A DNA stretch of 64,000 nucleotides from Ehretia macrophylla (Eukaryota; Streptophyta; Magnoliopsida; Boraginales; Ehretiaceae). The stretch is from assembly GCA_037974665.1 (NCBI GenBank), contig CM075782.1, positions 45,729,851 to 45,793,850 of the forward strand. The letters are read 5' to 3'. The notes under the pieces were generated by a model. The model worked only from the letters and a program-made list of their open reading frames with translations. It had not been told where the DNA came from and searched no databases. Numbering within the stretch: the first letter of the stretch is position 1; every line of letters begins with the position of its first letter. Positions 45,104-56,595 of the stretch are shown here, piece by piece. The position numbers and the translations under genes are program-made.

Positions 45104-46011
45104 GCAATTGTATTTTAAACAGATGTTTGTGAATTGTTATTAAGGTTACTACTTTATGCTACTTGATGTTGTTAGGGTTGCTACATTATACTACTTAATG
45201 TTTGTTATGGTTGGAACTTTATGCTACTTTTTCGTGTTAATGAATGATGCAGGTTGTGAATGGTTGTTATAATTTGATATTTACCATGATGGTTGCTTCT
45301 CTTTTTTGTCAAATAGTGAAATTATGTGTACCAAAAAACAGAGTTGTGCATGCGAAAATAGGCAATCAGAAATGGTATCATTTTCATCTGCTTCTATCAC
45401 CAAGTAAACCTTAAAAATGATGTCACGCACTAAATTCATCTGCATTTGTTATAAGCCATAGGGTCATATCCTGAGTTTCTGCCATTTCATACTAGAAGCT
45501 TGATTGACAGACATTTCTGAAACTTCTTATTACTGGTGTAATATGTTTTGCTTTGTGACTTTTCTATGTTTAACTATCGGATACATCCAACTTCATGTTT
45601 ATCTTGAGCCAAAAAAGGTCTCTCTTTTGGAGGTGATTTCTCATGATCTAATTAACCACCAATCTGCTAATAACAGAGTTTTACATCTCGAGCGCAATGG
45701 CAGAAAAAGCTTGTCTTGCTCATTCTACGTAGAAGAAGATAGCAGGCAAAGTGCTAGCGTTTGAGAATTGATGAAAAATATGTCTATTCCAAACAAATTC
45801 GCCTTGCACCTCTATAGCATTACCTAAACCAACTAATACGTTTGAGAACCAATAGAGAAAACAAAATGAAAATAGATTACACTTAGACAAAATTAACTGA
45901 TCGGATGGAACATCCGTCAGTAATAATCCAACTAAATTTAAGAAATCACAACACTAGAAACACCTACATACACACAATCCATTACATCAATAAACTACAT
46001 TACACAACCTA
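45104..46011. other. Space between the convergent MULE genes
   Basis: Holds the 3' ends of both MULE genes. The plus-strand frame at 45504-45764 shows no known domain and is not called. Confidence 0.55.
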
Positions 46012-46326
46012 TTAACCTATTAACAAAAACAACAACAAAAGAAACATAATCAATAATGCCATCTTCAACCTTTTTAGAGATTGTTGTTGTTTGCGCAACT
46101 CAGCCTCTTTCTTCTTCAAATCAGCTTCTTTTCTATTCAAGGACCTTAACAGACCGGGTATTAAATTTTTGCTACGATCACACATTGGCGGATCAACCCA
46201 TTCAAAATAGCCACATTCTCTAACAACACCATAATTCGAGCACCCAAAAAATCTTCTCCCCGTATTCGCGTCAGTCCAAGAAGTTTTCAACAATGCCGGA
46301 GTTCCACAATAGCATGATAAAGCCAT
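46012..46326 (-). CDS. Small GRF-type zinc-finger protein with coiled coil and membrane tail
   Basis: An intact 104-residue ORF on the minus strand, convergent with the transposase. Residues 6-45 form a GRF zinc finger: CYCG, then GRRFFGCSNY, then CGYFEWVDPP, the conserved Cys and aromatic pattern of that family, which binds nucleic acid in other proteins. Residues ~60-88 are a charged coiled coil (RKEADLKKKEAELRKQQQ). The last 17 residues are a hydrophobic tail (MALLIMFLLLLFLLIG), probably a membrane anchor. The ATG is 258 bp inside the right inverted repeat. Similar short GRF proteins are common in plant genomes. Whether this is a second MULE gene or a captured host gene is open. It has no stop or frameshift while the transposase has at least seven lesions. 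Confidence 0.72.
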   Translation of the reverse strand: MALSCYCGTPALLKTSWTDANTGRRFFGCSNYGVVRECGYFEWVDPPMCDRSKNLIPGLLRSLNRKEADLKKKEAELRKQQQSLKRLKMALLIMFLLLLFLLIG

Positions 46327-46584
46327 TTCGTCGAAGTTGAAGGATTTTCGAAGTGGGTTAAGGCTTTGCTGAAACGATAAATTGAATTAGCCGAAATTGA
46401 TGTCAAGAAATTGATGTCGCGAAATTGGTTTTTAGAAATGGCTTAGGGGTTTGGGGAAAATGGGTTAGGATTTGAAGAAAAATGTGTTAGGGATTTGAAG
46501 GAAGAGAGGGATTTCGAAGAGAAAGAAATAGAAGTAGGGTGAGAGAGATTGATTTGGGGCTTCTGATATTTGAGAGAAATAGAG

Positions 46585-46804
46585 AGATTTGAAGATAAAA
46601 TGACATTTTTGACCTTGCTAAAAAAGAAAATAAGCTATCACGTGAGCTGCACGTGCAAAATCCGTTAAATTTGTAACAGTTTTGACGATAGGGACTAACG
46701 TCATCACAAAAGTAATGATAAGGGACTAAAATGTCGCAATTCGTAAATGAGGGACTAAAATGTCACAAACTTCAAAGATAAGGGACCATTTTGGTCATTT
46801 ACTC
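46585..46804 (-). repeat. Right terminal inverted repeat of the MULE
   Basis: 220 bp, inverted match to 40819-41038. The transcript of the GRF ORF would start in or just inside this repeat. Confidence 0.95.
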
Positions 46805-47236
46805 AAAAAAAAATAAAAGTTTTTTATTTTTTTTAATAAAAAATTTAAAATTATCAATCTATTTTTAGTTAAATTAGCCATCCTCACTGAAATTGCATTA
46901 TATTTCCTATTGAGAAAAGATTCTAAATTTGACCATGCTTTCTAAGTCCCTCGTGTATATATATAGTTTTTGGGTCACTAGTCCATCATACATTAACGAT
47001 GTAGTTTGTTATTATTAATTTGAACTAACCATTTTGGATCAAACACAGAGATCCCAGCAATCATTCCCGGGTCGGGGAGAACAAGCTTAGCCAGGTTTTA
47101 GAAGTCCACAAAACTAGAAAGAATAGAGCTTTTGATCCAAGAAGCCCATATGGACAACCCATTTAATCCATACACAAAGGCCATTCTTATTCTTTTTCTT
47201 TTTCATTTTTTTTTTGTCAAGAAGGTACTTCATATA
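46805..47236. other. AT-rich spacer
   Basis: No feature recognised between the MULE and the hAT element. Confidence 0.5.
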
Positions 47237-47597
47237 ATCATATGTAGTGGCGGACTTAGGAATCGGGGGTCAAGACATGCACTACAATGATACAATAAAT
47301 ATTCAAGGGTTCGAATACACTGATTTATATATAAACTAATACATATTAAGTACATTTTAACAATTAAAAAAAATATAAACATATAAAAAGAGAAAAAAAA
47401 AGTAATTATAATCTATAGTATTATTTACTAGAAATATTGACGAGGAAAAATATATATATTTTTTTGCTAAGTCAGCAAGATATTTTCATTCCATTTCTCA
47501 AAAACTAAATGGCAAATCCATATACAAGAAATCAAAGAAAGTTACACTAGATACTATAGCAACAGATAAAATGAATCAACCTGAAACTAAGCAAGAA

Positions 47598-47775
47598 TTA
47601 CATTAAGATTCCAAGTATCACAAAGGATTCTATTGTGCCTATTGTTCTAGAATTTATCCTATATGTCATCTTGAACCTCACATCTTCAATGATTTTGTTG
47701 ATAATATGCTCCTCACTAGTTGCATTGTTATTGAAAATTCTGTCATTTCTCTCATGCCATAAAGAGTCTCATATT
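47598..47775 (-). pseudogene. LINE reverse-transcriptase C-terminal fragment
   Basis: In a minus-strand frame ending with TAA at 47598-47600 the sequence reads LWHERNDRIFNNN, IINKIIEDVRFKM and YRINSRT, typical of the C-terminal part of plant L1-type LINE proteins (after zf-RVT). A T-rich run on the plus strand near 47452-47465 would be its poly(A) end. It lies inside the hAT element. Confidence 0.62.
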
Positions 47776-47799
47776 ATGCTGCCATTGAACTTGAGTGTA

Positions 47800-47903
47800 A
47801 GCATTTATAAAAAGTCGGTAACAAGATTCGAACTTGGGCTTCATTTGCCCAACTGATTCTAAACTTGCCTCCTTAACCATTAAGCTATATCACCATTTGT
47901 TGA
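47800..47903 (-). repeat. tRNA-like (SINE-like) segment
   Basis: On the minus strand an A-box-like GATATAGCTTAATGGTTAAG and a B-box-like CAAGTTCGAATCTTG are ~55 bases apart. There is no cloverleaf and no intact tRNA, so it is best read as a SINE remnant. Confidence 0.4.
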
Positions 47904-47956
47904 GTGTAAGCCTTTACATACATAGCTATCAACGTAGGTCCGCCCCTGATCATATG

Positions 47957-48108
47957 TAAAAGACAAAAATGTACAAAGAATGGGCCCCAAAATAAAAACC
48001 CATAGAAACATTACAGATAAATGGGCCAAGACAAGCCAGACAGAGCAACCCAAAAGGAAACACAGACTTTAGACCAAAATAAAATAAGTCAAATAGCAAA
48101 TCAAACAA
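47957..48108. other. Spacer
   Basis: Short AT-rich spacer with no feature. Confidence 0.5.
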
Positions 48109-48904
48109 TTTTTTTTTTTTTTGGTCAAGAAAATTATATTAATCGAATGAAAGAGGTACAAATTTAGCTGATCCCTATTGGGTGTACATCCGAATTCAGA
48201 AGTTGATACAACCATGGTGGTATATTAGATAGCCAATCTATGGAGAGAGTATCATTGCATTTTTCTTTCACGACAAAGTCACAAGGTTGGTTGGCAGATC
48301 TCCTAATGCAGTTGAACCTTATATTTGGGTTTCCTACCACAATCTTTTGAACATTCTCTTAAATGGCTCTCACTCTCCAATTGGGAGCAATACCTGGAGG
48401 GTTGATTGCGTTGATCACTGCCTGTGCATCACTCTCAATGGTGATGTTTGTGGGAGAATAATCTCTTGCATAGATGCTGGCCATTCTAATAGCAAGGGCT
48501 TCTGCTTCCGCTACTGAGGAGACATAGATATGAGAGGCTTGTCCTGCGACCAATGCACCATTAGAACCACGACCAATGAAAGCTATGGCTGCAACACCTG
48601 GGCCTTTGGACGATGCATCAACATTGAACTTGAATTCCTGATATTAAGGTGTGGACCAGTGTGACTGGGGGTCATGGGTGGTCTGGTGATTCACTGAGAT
48701 GGTAGGGGATCTCTGGGTTGTTGCTCGAATGAACTCCGATTTGTAACATTGAGCTTGCGTAAGGGCAAAGTCAATACCAACTGCTTTCCCCTCAATGTTG
48801 GCCTTGTTCCTTTGCTTCCAAATTTCCCAGCAATGGAAAGCGACGATCGAGGCAGCTTTGACTTTACCATATCCAACAGTGATACAGTCTAGATGAACCA
48901 ATGG
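48109..48904 (-). pseudogene. LINE 3' fragment with RNase H-like domain
   Basis: Minus strand. A frame near 48876-48691 (GIDFALTQAQ, WEIWKQRNKANIEGK) is followed by an RNase H-type domain (FKFNVDAS near 48627, then AEAEALAIRMASIYARDY, TIESDAQAVINAIN) and a tail with CDFVVKEKCNDT. The plus-strand T-run at 48109-48122 is its poly(A) tail. The 5' side is cut by the Athila LTR at 48905, so the Athila element inserted into this LINE. It is interrupted by stops. Confidence 0.75.
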
Positions 48905-50314
48905 TGTGCTGTTGTAGGCAACCAAAAATAAAACATGTACTCCAAAAAATATATGTAGTAGTGCGAGTAAGGATCGTTCCCACAGAGAGTATCTAGTCTA
49001 ATTTTATGTTACGTAAACAAGGTTGGGGGGGGAGGGGGGGGGGGGGAGGGTTTGAATATATAAAGAAAACTTAAGAAAAAATTATTGAAATTAAAAATAT
49101 CGAATTTAATCAAGAAGACGAACCTTGGTCTAAGTCAACATCCACTATCGGAATCTTGTAACTGATCATTGATGCAAGTATATATCAATTCAAACTTTAA
49201 ATATTCACCGTTGAAATTATTTTCCTATCTCTCCTTAGTCGTAGTTTATTAGAATACACACGACCTAATTAATCCTAACCACTAAACAACCTCAGACACG
49301 CGCTAAAGGTTTAATCAAGTAGCAGCCTTAAGAATTAGAGGGATCGATGAAGCTAAACAACACAAGCACACGCGGTTGCATTTAATTTAGTTGAACGTTC
49401 TTCCTAAAATCTAATAATCTCTGACGCAGCAAATTATTAAATCTTAGTTGCTTCACAAATTAGAGGGATCAAACAATTACGGATTTGATATCTAACTTAG
49501 CAATAGATTATAACGAATAATAAACTAGTTGGCCACCCTAGCAATTAAACAAAAAAATCATATACATAAAACAAAAGAACATTCAATACTTAAAGTATAA
49601 ATTGAACAATGAAAACTAATTAGATATCACAGTTTTCTTGATTCCGAGACTTCAATTTCCTTCAACCAAGAATTAAAGTTTAGCCACACAGAGCCATAAA
49701 GAAATTTCAAAGACTAAGAGGAGAGAAAGAGAGGAGGTCCAAATCTTATGATTTCTCCCCTTATTTAGAGTTTGTAAGCCTACAAAATCCCCTAAGATAA
49801 TGGAATCCTAATCTAAATACAATAAGAAAATATTAAAGGTAAAGTAAACTCCTAATATAACTAGGAAATCTTAAAACAATTAAAAAAGTCCTAATACAAT
49901 TAGGATAGCCAAAATAGCTGGAATTTTCGTGCACCACCTCTTCTACTATCAACTAGAAGCTTCTAGATAAAGAACATTCCAGAACGTTCAACAGCACAAG
50001 TGTAGCAACTTCACATCCAATTGTGGCTTTGATGCAGCCTTTATTTCTCAAAACTCAAAACATAAAACTTGTATATCTTCTTGACTTTCCAGAACATCTT
50101 GAATTGCCTCAATTGGACAGATGAGAGAGTTATGCCCCAAAATCGTAACAGTGTTGGAGCTATCCAGAATTGCGATTTTAGCTTCATTTTGCTCCTAACG
50201 CCTCCATTTGCATCCTAAATCAAAATACAAAAATAATGAATACTTTTTGGCATCAAATAAGTGTAAAAGATTAAAAATTAATGGAAAGAAATATGACATT
50301 TTGCATTTTTATCA
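48905..50314 (-). repeat. 3' LTR of the Athila-type element (full length)
   Basis: About 1410 bp. In element orientation it runs from TGATAAAAATGC (50314) to CAACAGCACA (48905). It contains a G-rich run at 49022-49050. Confidence 0.8.
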
Positions 50315-50333
50315 AATTCCCCCACACTTAACC
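50315..50333 (-). other. Polypurine tract of the Athila-type element
   Basis: On the minus strand AAGTGTGGGGGAATT directly precedes the 3' LTR. Confidence 0.75.
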
Positions 50334-50490
50334 TTTGCTCGTCCTCAAACAAGACTCAAAATTTCAAAAATACCAAAATTGCAATGCCATCAACAAAGAA
50401 CAACCAAGCTCTTCAAAACTCATAACATATCATGAACAACCATTCTTAACCAACTTATAATTACTTAGAGACTCCATTGAACAAAATTCA

Positions 50491-52050
50491 TCACCAATGG
50501 GGGTCTCTAAAACACTATTTGATAGTTTTTGGCAAAATCATGACATCACTCAAGCTTTGAGTCTCCAAAATAGCATCTAGTCTCCATTTTCTTCAACAAA
50601 TTTGTTAAAGAAAATGGAGACTATACAATAAGACAAAAACGAGTCTCCAAAAAAAATAATGTCAGATCTGACGATGTCAGATCAGATCTGAAAAAAAAAA
50701 GTACAAAAAAAGAGCACAAACAACAACAAAAAATTTAACAAATAGCAAAAAAATTACAAAACAATTTTTTTTTCAACAAACAACAAAAAAAAAAATAAAC
50801 ACAGAAAAAAAAACCCATGTGGTGGTGGTTTCGCCAGTGGTGGGGTGGCAACAGAGAAGAGGGTGGGGGGTGGGATGCAGCGTAGAAGAGGGTAGGGGGT
50901 GGGATGCAGCGGGGAAGATGGGGGGTGGGGTGCAGCGAGGAAGGGAAAGGGAAAGTGGGAGGGTGGGTGGGTGCGTGGGGAGAGGGTGCAGTAGGGTGCA
51001 ACGGATGAAAAGGAAAGAGAAAGATGGCGGGTGGGTGCGTTGGGGAGGGGAGTGCAGCGGGGAAATAGGTAGTTGGCAATAGAAATGGTGCCCAACGTCT
51101 AGTTTCTGCCCAAAGTCTATTTCATCATTTTCAAATAAAACAATAAAATGACAAAATAAAACAATAAAATAAGGGGATTTTTTAGCCGTAGGGGTGACAG
51201 ATCTGTTAAATTTGATGCAAATACCCCATTTACATTTTTTTTTCCAATTTTTTACTTTTTGAGAATTGGAATTATAAGGAAAAATATTCCATGGGGTAAA
51301 TATGGATTAAGTACGTCTTTAAAGACATGGTTCAATGATAGTAAGGTAAAATTACGTTTGTGAGATCAACCAAAAATTTGAAACCATAAAAAAAAAAAAA
51401 ATTTAAAGGCTTTTATATCTATGTTCTATTTTTTTCTAATTAAGTTTTTTTTATTATATTTAATTAGATTTTTTAAATTATATTTTTTCTACTAGTTTGA
51501 TTGTTATTGAGATTAAATTAATAAATTTAATTAATTTAGAAATTGAATAAAATGAAGAAGAAAAAAACAAATATAAACGTAACACACGAGAAAAAATTAA
51601 TTAATGGGTTTTTAAATTAGGGTTTTTAATTAAGATTTTTTTTTATGTAGGGTTTTTTTTTAATTAGTTTTTTCATTCAATTATATAATTAAATGTAATT
51701 CTAATTTTTAAAATGTTATCTTTGTTGCAATTTATTTATTTTTTGATTGAAATATTCGTTAAAAAAGTTGAGATAATTTAAATAATAATTAATTAAAAAA
51801 ATGTAACACACAAGAAAAAATAACACATAATTAAATTACTATGTAAAATTAAAATTAACAGAATAGAGAGACTCAATTTTATAGAGACCGTCGTTGGGGA
51901 TTTTTTTTTATTTATTTTGATCTCTAAATGAGTCTCTAAAATAGTTTTTTTTATCTTGGTATCTAAGTGGGTCTTTAAAATTAATCTTGGTCTCTATATG
52001 GGTCTCTAAAATGATGGATAGAGACCCATTATAGAGACTCCATTGAGGAT
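50491..52050. mobile_element. Non-autonomous DNA element inside the Athila element
   Basis: Ends ATCACCAATGGGGGTCTCTA and, inverted, ATCCTCAATGGAGTCTCTAT agree at about 16 of 19 positions, and GGTCTCTAAA words repeat near both ends. Inside come a palindromic AGATCTGA/TCAGATCT stretch (50665-50690), A-rich DNA, a G-rich block (50819-51080) and AT-rich DNA, the same order as in the intron MITE at 32446-33372. The proline-rich minus-strand frames over the G-rich block are low complexity, not genes. Confidence 0.55.
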
Positions 52051-53751
52051 AGCCTTAATAAGCATTCTTACTCGAAGATAGAGTAAACAAAATATGTAGA
52101 CCCTCACAGAAATAAACGCTCGACTCTGATGTGTTTGAAGGGTGTGTGTTTTGCTCAAATTCATTCCAATGAAAATGATCTACCATAGGCTTGTATATCT
52201 TCTCATTCTCCACCACTAAGATCACATGCATAACACAAATCATAAGGACTTTTCAAGGGTTGTAACGGGGCTTAAGGACCAAGGTGGGAAATATTTGGGA
52301 ATGTAGCTCAAAAGCCATTGAAACTAGCGGAGCAAAAATAAATCAACTCAAGCTCGAATATATAAGATATGTAAAAACCAATCACTCCATTCAATAGCTT
52401 CCACCTTCGTATATATCATGTATAAACAGAACCCTTCCTTAGAATTTTTAGGAAGAATTTGAACATGGACAGTTTAAAAGAAATTTTCTCCATTACTTCC
52501 TTTCTTCCTTGTCTTTTTTCTTTCTTTTTTTCTTATTATTTTGTTTTTGTTTTTGTATCTTTCCTTCATTTTTTTCTTTTTTTTTCACCAAAATTATATC
52601 AACAATGGAACTCACATATTGAAAATGAAAACATGTTCCATTTCACCAGTCATAGTCATACAACAAATCCAGACACCCTCACACTTATTTCTTGCACACC
52701 CATACATATCATAACGTTGAACAATGCTCCACTAGTCTTAAGGCTTGGGTAAAGACATTATTTTTCGGGTTTAAAGTATATAACAAGGGTTCATAATAAA
52801 TAAGGTCAATAAAGCTCAAAGGGGTTTAACAAAGGGAAATATTAATTGCAAGGTAGGTTATTTGGCTTATGTAGCTAAATCAAAGAACGCCTTAATCATG
52901 TTCATGCATGCATGTGTCAATGTGACCTCGAAGAGAATCAAGGCAAGTTCTAGAAAAACAAATCTATGGAAGAATATCTCTCATAAAAAAAAAGTAAGAC
53001 TGATTATGGATGTGTCAGTCTAAAGGCTCAAAATCTCATCAGTTTTTGTCTACGTAATTCAGTTACTACCATACTCAAGGAAAATAACTAAACTAATTAA
53101 TTATAAGTGGAAAGAGTACTTATTCAATCATGTTCTGAATCTTTCAAGCTTAATTGCACCTTGCTCATGCCGTGCTAAAAAAAAAAACCATTGAAAACTT
53201 TTTTTTGTTTTTTGTTTAAAGAAAATTAAAACACAACCTAAATTCCCTCCCCCACACTTAAAACTTTCATTGTCCTCAATGAGTAAAAATAAACTTTCAA
53301 ATTTATGCAAAGATGAGTAGAAGCATGAAAGCAAGTGAAGTAAGAGAAAGAGAGTATGTAGGAGGACATACATGAAGCACTTGTTAGAGAGAAGAAAATT
53401 AATATTTTAAATCTGCAACTATTCAGTAAAGCCTAAGAAAACAAAAAAAGCAAAATAACAGGAAACAACAATAATAAAGTACTTTGTTTCTTTCTTTTTC
53501 ATTTTTATATTTTTTAATTTTTATATTTTTTTGTTGGCCGACCCTATTTACATCCCTATACAAAGGCTCCAAACTCTGGGAGGCACTGAAGCCGACTCTG
53601 TGAAACAATAAAAATGTTAAAATAACTAATACCTAAAAAATTAAAATACCTGGATCCATTTAACGTCAGCCAGTAAGACAAACTACCCTTGGGTTGCCTC
53701 CCAAGTAGTGCCTTTGTTTACTGTCGTTGGCTTGACTCAATGCCTCATTCT
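52051..53751. other. Non-coding internal region of the Athila-type element
   Basis: Where RT and integrase would be expected I find no matching motifs on either strand. T-rich runs lie near 52495-52600 and 53480-53535, and a second CCCCCACACTTAAAAC word (a PPT-like sequence) at 53251-53266. Confidence 0.6.
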
Positions 53752-56234
53752 TCAATTAGGATTATCAAAGTCCAATTCTTCCACATTCTCCTCTTGGAAA
53801 GGCTTCAAATCTAGAATAGGTTCCTGCGGAAAAACATTCAATGCTACAACAATGTCTTGCAAATCAGTACTGAAGGCTATCTCCTTATTCCTTTCCTCAA
53901 GATGCTTACTGATGGCAACTTCCAATCCATCTTTTCCATCAAGTTCAAAAACTTCCTGTGCTAAAGAATCAATCACATCAATAGAATAAACAGGTTTATT
54001 ATCACTAGGATATTTCATGGCATCATAAATATTAAACTTAATAATTTCACCATCAAATTCCATGGTAAGTGTACCACTATGAACATCTATCTTAGTGTTG
54101 GGTGTTTTTAAGAATGGTCTTCCTAAGAAAATAGGAGTAATTTGATCACTATTCTCCATATCAAGCACATAGAAATCAGCAGGGAAAACCAAATCATTAA
54201 CTTGCACAAGAACATTATCAACTACACCCTTAGGATAAGCATTAGACCTATCAGCCAATTGAATCACAACACCAGTTTTATTCAAAGGTCCCAGTTTCAA
54301 AGAAGCATATACAGAATATGGCATGACATTAATAGAAGCTCCTAAATCTAACATGGCCTTCTCAAATCTAGTGTTACCTATTGTACAAGGGATAATAAAC
54401 ATACTTGGATCTTTGCACTTTGTAGGGAGTCTTCTTTGAAAAACTGCGGAAGCATTCTCCCCTACTCTCACCTTTTCATATCCTTTAAGTTTCTGCTTCC
54501 TCTTAATTATACACAGTTCTTTCAGGAATTTAGCATAATGAGGTACTTGTTTAATAGTATCTAAAAGTGGGATATTTACCTCGCATCTGCGAAAAGTCTC
54601 ATATAAATATATATTCTACTAATCTCTTCTAGATTATGCTAAAGCCTGAGAAAAAGGAGGTACTGGTTTATAATCAGAAAGAGATGGAAACTTACTCTTA
54701 GGTATTTCATCGTCATTGGGAAAGTTACTGCCTGCAACGACATTCTTCTCTTTTTCTTGCTTCGACGATGTAGGGGCTGCCCTTTCTGGAATCTCAAGCT
54801 CTTTACCACTTCTCAAAACGATTGCACTTACATTTTCTCTTGGATTTACTTCCATTTGAGAGGGTAATTTTCCCGAACTTTATGCTTGTAGCCGACTAAT
54901 TATAGTCGCCTTCTGTCCCATTTGTTTGTCCAAACTTTGGATACTGGCTCTCGCCTCTTGTTGAAATTGTTTCGTCTCTTGTTTAAGTTGCAAAGTATTA
55001 GTGGCAAGAGACTTAACAATATCTTCTAAAGACATACCTGAATTAGAAGTTTGCCCTGATTGTTGATATGGCTGTTTATATTGCTGATAATTTGGGCGGT
55101 TTTGAGTCGCATACTGATTTACTTGTGGATTCCCATAGCTAAGATTGGGGTGATCTCTCCATCCTGGATTATACGTGTTCGAAAAAGGATTATACTTACT
55201 TTGTGGTTGTCCAGGAAAACTACCAACCGAATTCGCTTGTTCAATGGGCTCCTCTTAAAGAGTTGGACACATATCGGTTGGATGCCCCACTACCGAACAA
55301 ATCCAACAAGACTTCACCGCTTGCATATTACTTACAACCATTTGATGAACAAGAGAAGTTAGACTCGCAATTTGTTCTTCAAGGGAAGAAATATTATCTC
55401 ATTAACATGCTTGGACGGAGCTTCGAGCCTTGTGCCAAACTGTTGAGAATTGGATGCTATATTCGCAATCAAGTTCTCCGCCGCCTCTGGAGTTTTATCC
55501 ACCAAAGCTCCTCCACTCGCGATATCAATCATGTTTCTATCAATGGTTAGAAGGCCCTCAGAGAAATATTGGATAAGTAGCTGCTCACTAATCTGATGAT
55601 GGGGGCAGCTCGCACATAATCTTTTGAAACATTTCAAATATTTGTGCAGGGATTCCCCACTATGCTGCCTTATATCACAAATTTCTTTCCGAATGTTTGT
55701 TGCCCTTGAAGCTGGGAAGTATTTCTCAAAAAATAACCTCTTCATCTCGTTCCATGTCGTAATACTTCCAGAGGGTAGATAATAGAGCCAATCCTTAGCT
55801 GAATCCTTCAAAGAAAACGGAAAGGCCTTTAACTTAATTTGCTCGTCAGTCACCCCTGTAGGTTTCATACTCGTGCATACTACATGAAGCTCCATAAGAT
55901 GCTTATGAGGATCTTCACCTGCAAGGCCATGAAAAGTAGGCAAAAGATGTATTAGGCCAAAGTTTAATTCAAAAGTAACATTAGCATCTAAAGTAGAAAA
56001 CGTTATACATAAGGGTTGTTGATCCAAATCAGGGGCGGCAAACTCATTCAAAATTTGATTTCCAGCTATGACTTCCTCCTCTTCTGAATCAGAATCATTA
56101 GCAAATAGGGAATCAACAACTAGTTCGTTCTCTTCAGAATTTCTCTAAGCTTCTTTCCTTAACCTGTGCGTAGTTTTTTCTATTTCTAGATCGTATTGCA
56201 AATTACTTTGATTAGTAGATCGAGTGACAATCAT
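53752..56234 (-). pseudogene. Athila-type gag and protease, interrupted
   Basis: From ATG 56234 (MIVTRSTNQSN) the frame stays with the main Gag frame below. Gag capsid region (LPTFHGLAGEDPHKHLMEL, FPFSLKDSAKDWLYYLP, FFEKYFPAS, LCASCPHHQ), a zinc knuckle C-x2-C-x4-H-x4-C near 55255-55310, a Gln/Asn-rich linker, then an aspartic protease (AMLDLGASINVMP, IFLGRPFLKT), ending with TAA at 53752. The Asp-Leu-Gly active-site form is usual in Athila. Lesions: TAG at codon 30, a frameshift near 55370, TAA near 55255, a TAG near 54884 and a break near 54600. RT does not follow. Confidence 0.85.
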
Positions 56235-56569
56235 AAAATCAAGAAAGCGCTTATAAACCACGAGAAACAAAATAGGAAAAAGAAATCTAGAGTAATAAAA
56301 AAATTAAAAATTTACGCAAAAACACAAAAATACCTAAAAACCCTAGTAAACGATGGAATTTAGCCTCGAGATGGTGGGGCTCGTATGTTCAATGGACAAA
56401 CGAGTTTTTCTCAGAACATGGTTTCTCTTTAGAAAAGTAAATTTTTGAGACCTAATTATACCAAAATTTTGAAAACTGCTGAAACTATAACGATAAAAAA
56501 AACATTTTTTTAACACAAATTTCAAGAATGAAATAAAAATCACAAAATACAAAAATAAACTAGAATAAC

Positions 56570-56586
56570 TCCCCGACAATGGCGCT
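56570..56586 (-). other. Primer-binding site of the Athila-type element
   Basis: Minus-strand CAGCGCCATTGTCGGGGAG corresponds, with changes, to the TGGCGCCGTTGCCGGGGA site (tRNA-Asp type) I recall for Athila elements. Confidence 0.65.
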
Positions 56587-56595
56587 GAAATTTGG

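Larger units (their letters stand above)
40819..46804. mobile_element. Mutator-like element (MULE) with 220-bp terminal inverted repeats
   Basis: A 5986-bp element. The left end GAGTAAATGACCAAAATGGT is an exact inverted copy of the right end, and the match continues for 220 bp with about 10 mismatches. Inside are a mudrA-like transposase gene on the plus strand and a GRF zinc-finger ORF on the minus strand. The subterminal zones on both sides hold AAACCCCATTT-type words. Flanks are AT-rich, and no clear 9-bp duplication could be matched, so the borders rest on the inverted repeats. Confidence 0.92.
47237..47956. mobile_element. hAT-type element with 8-bp target duplication
   Basis: ATCATATG at 47237-47244 is repeated exactly at 47949-47956. 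Between them the termini TAGTGGCGGACTTAGG and, inverted, CAGGGGCGGACCTACG match at 12 of 16. An 8-bp duplication and CAGGGGCGGA-type ends are characteristic of hAT elements. The 704-bp body has no transposase; it holds a LINE fragment and a tRNA-like segment. Confidence 0.75.

Noticed and set aside
45504..45764. 86-residue frame between the MULE genes
   Set aside because: No recognisable motif, composition or position supporting a gene.
40810..46813. 9-bp target duplication of the MULE
   Set aside because: The flanks TTAATTTTA and AAAAAAAAA do not match well enough to claim one.
47279..47290. CACTACAA word as a CACTA terminus
   Set aside because: It is isolated inside the hAT element with no subterminal array or partner end.
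47800..47903. Possible tRNA gene on the minus strand
   Set aside because: A- and B-box-like words are present but no acceptor stem or cloverleaf can be drawn; treated as SINE remnant.
50735..51095. Proline-rich minus-strand reading frames
   Set aside because: They arise from a G-rich low-complexity block inside a non-autonomous DNA element; no domain, no start context, no relatives recognised.
52459..52752. Phe/Ser-rich 97-residue plus-strand frame
   Set aside because: Translation of a T-rich tract in the non-coding part of the Athila-type element.
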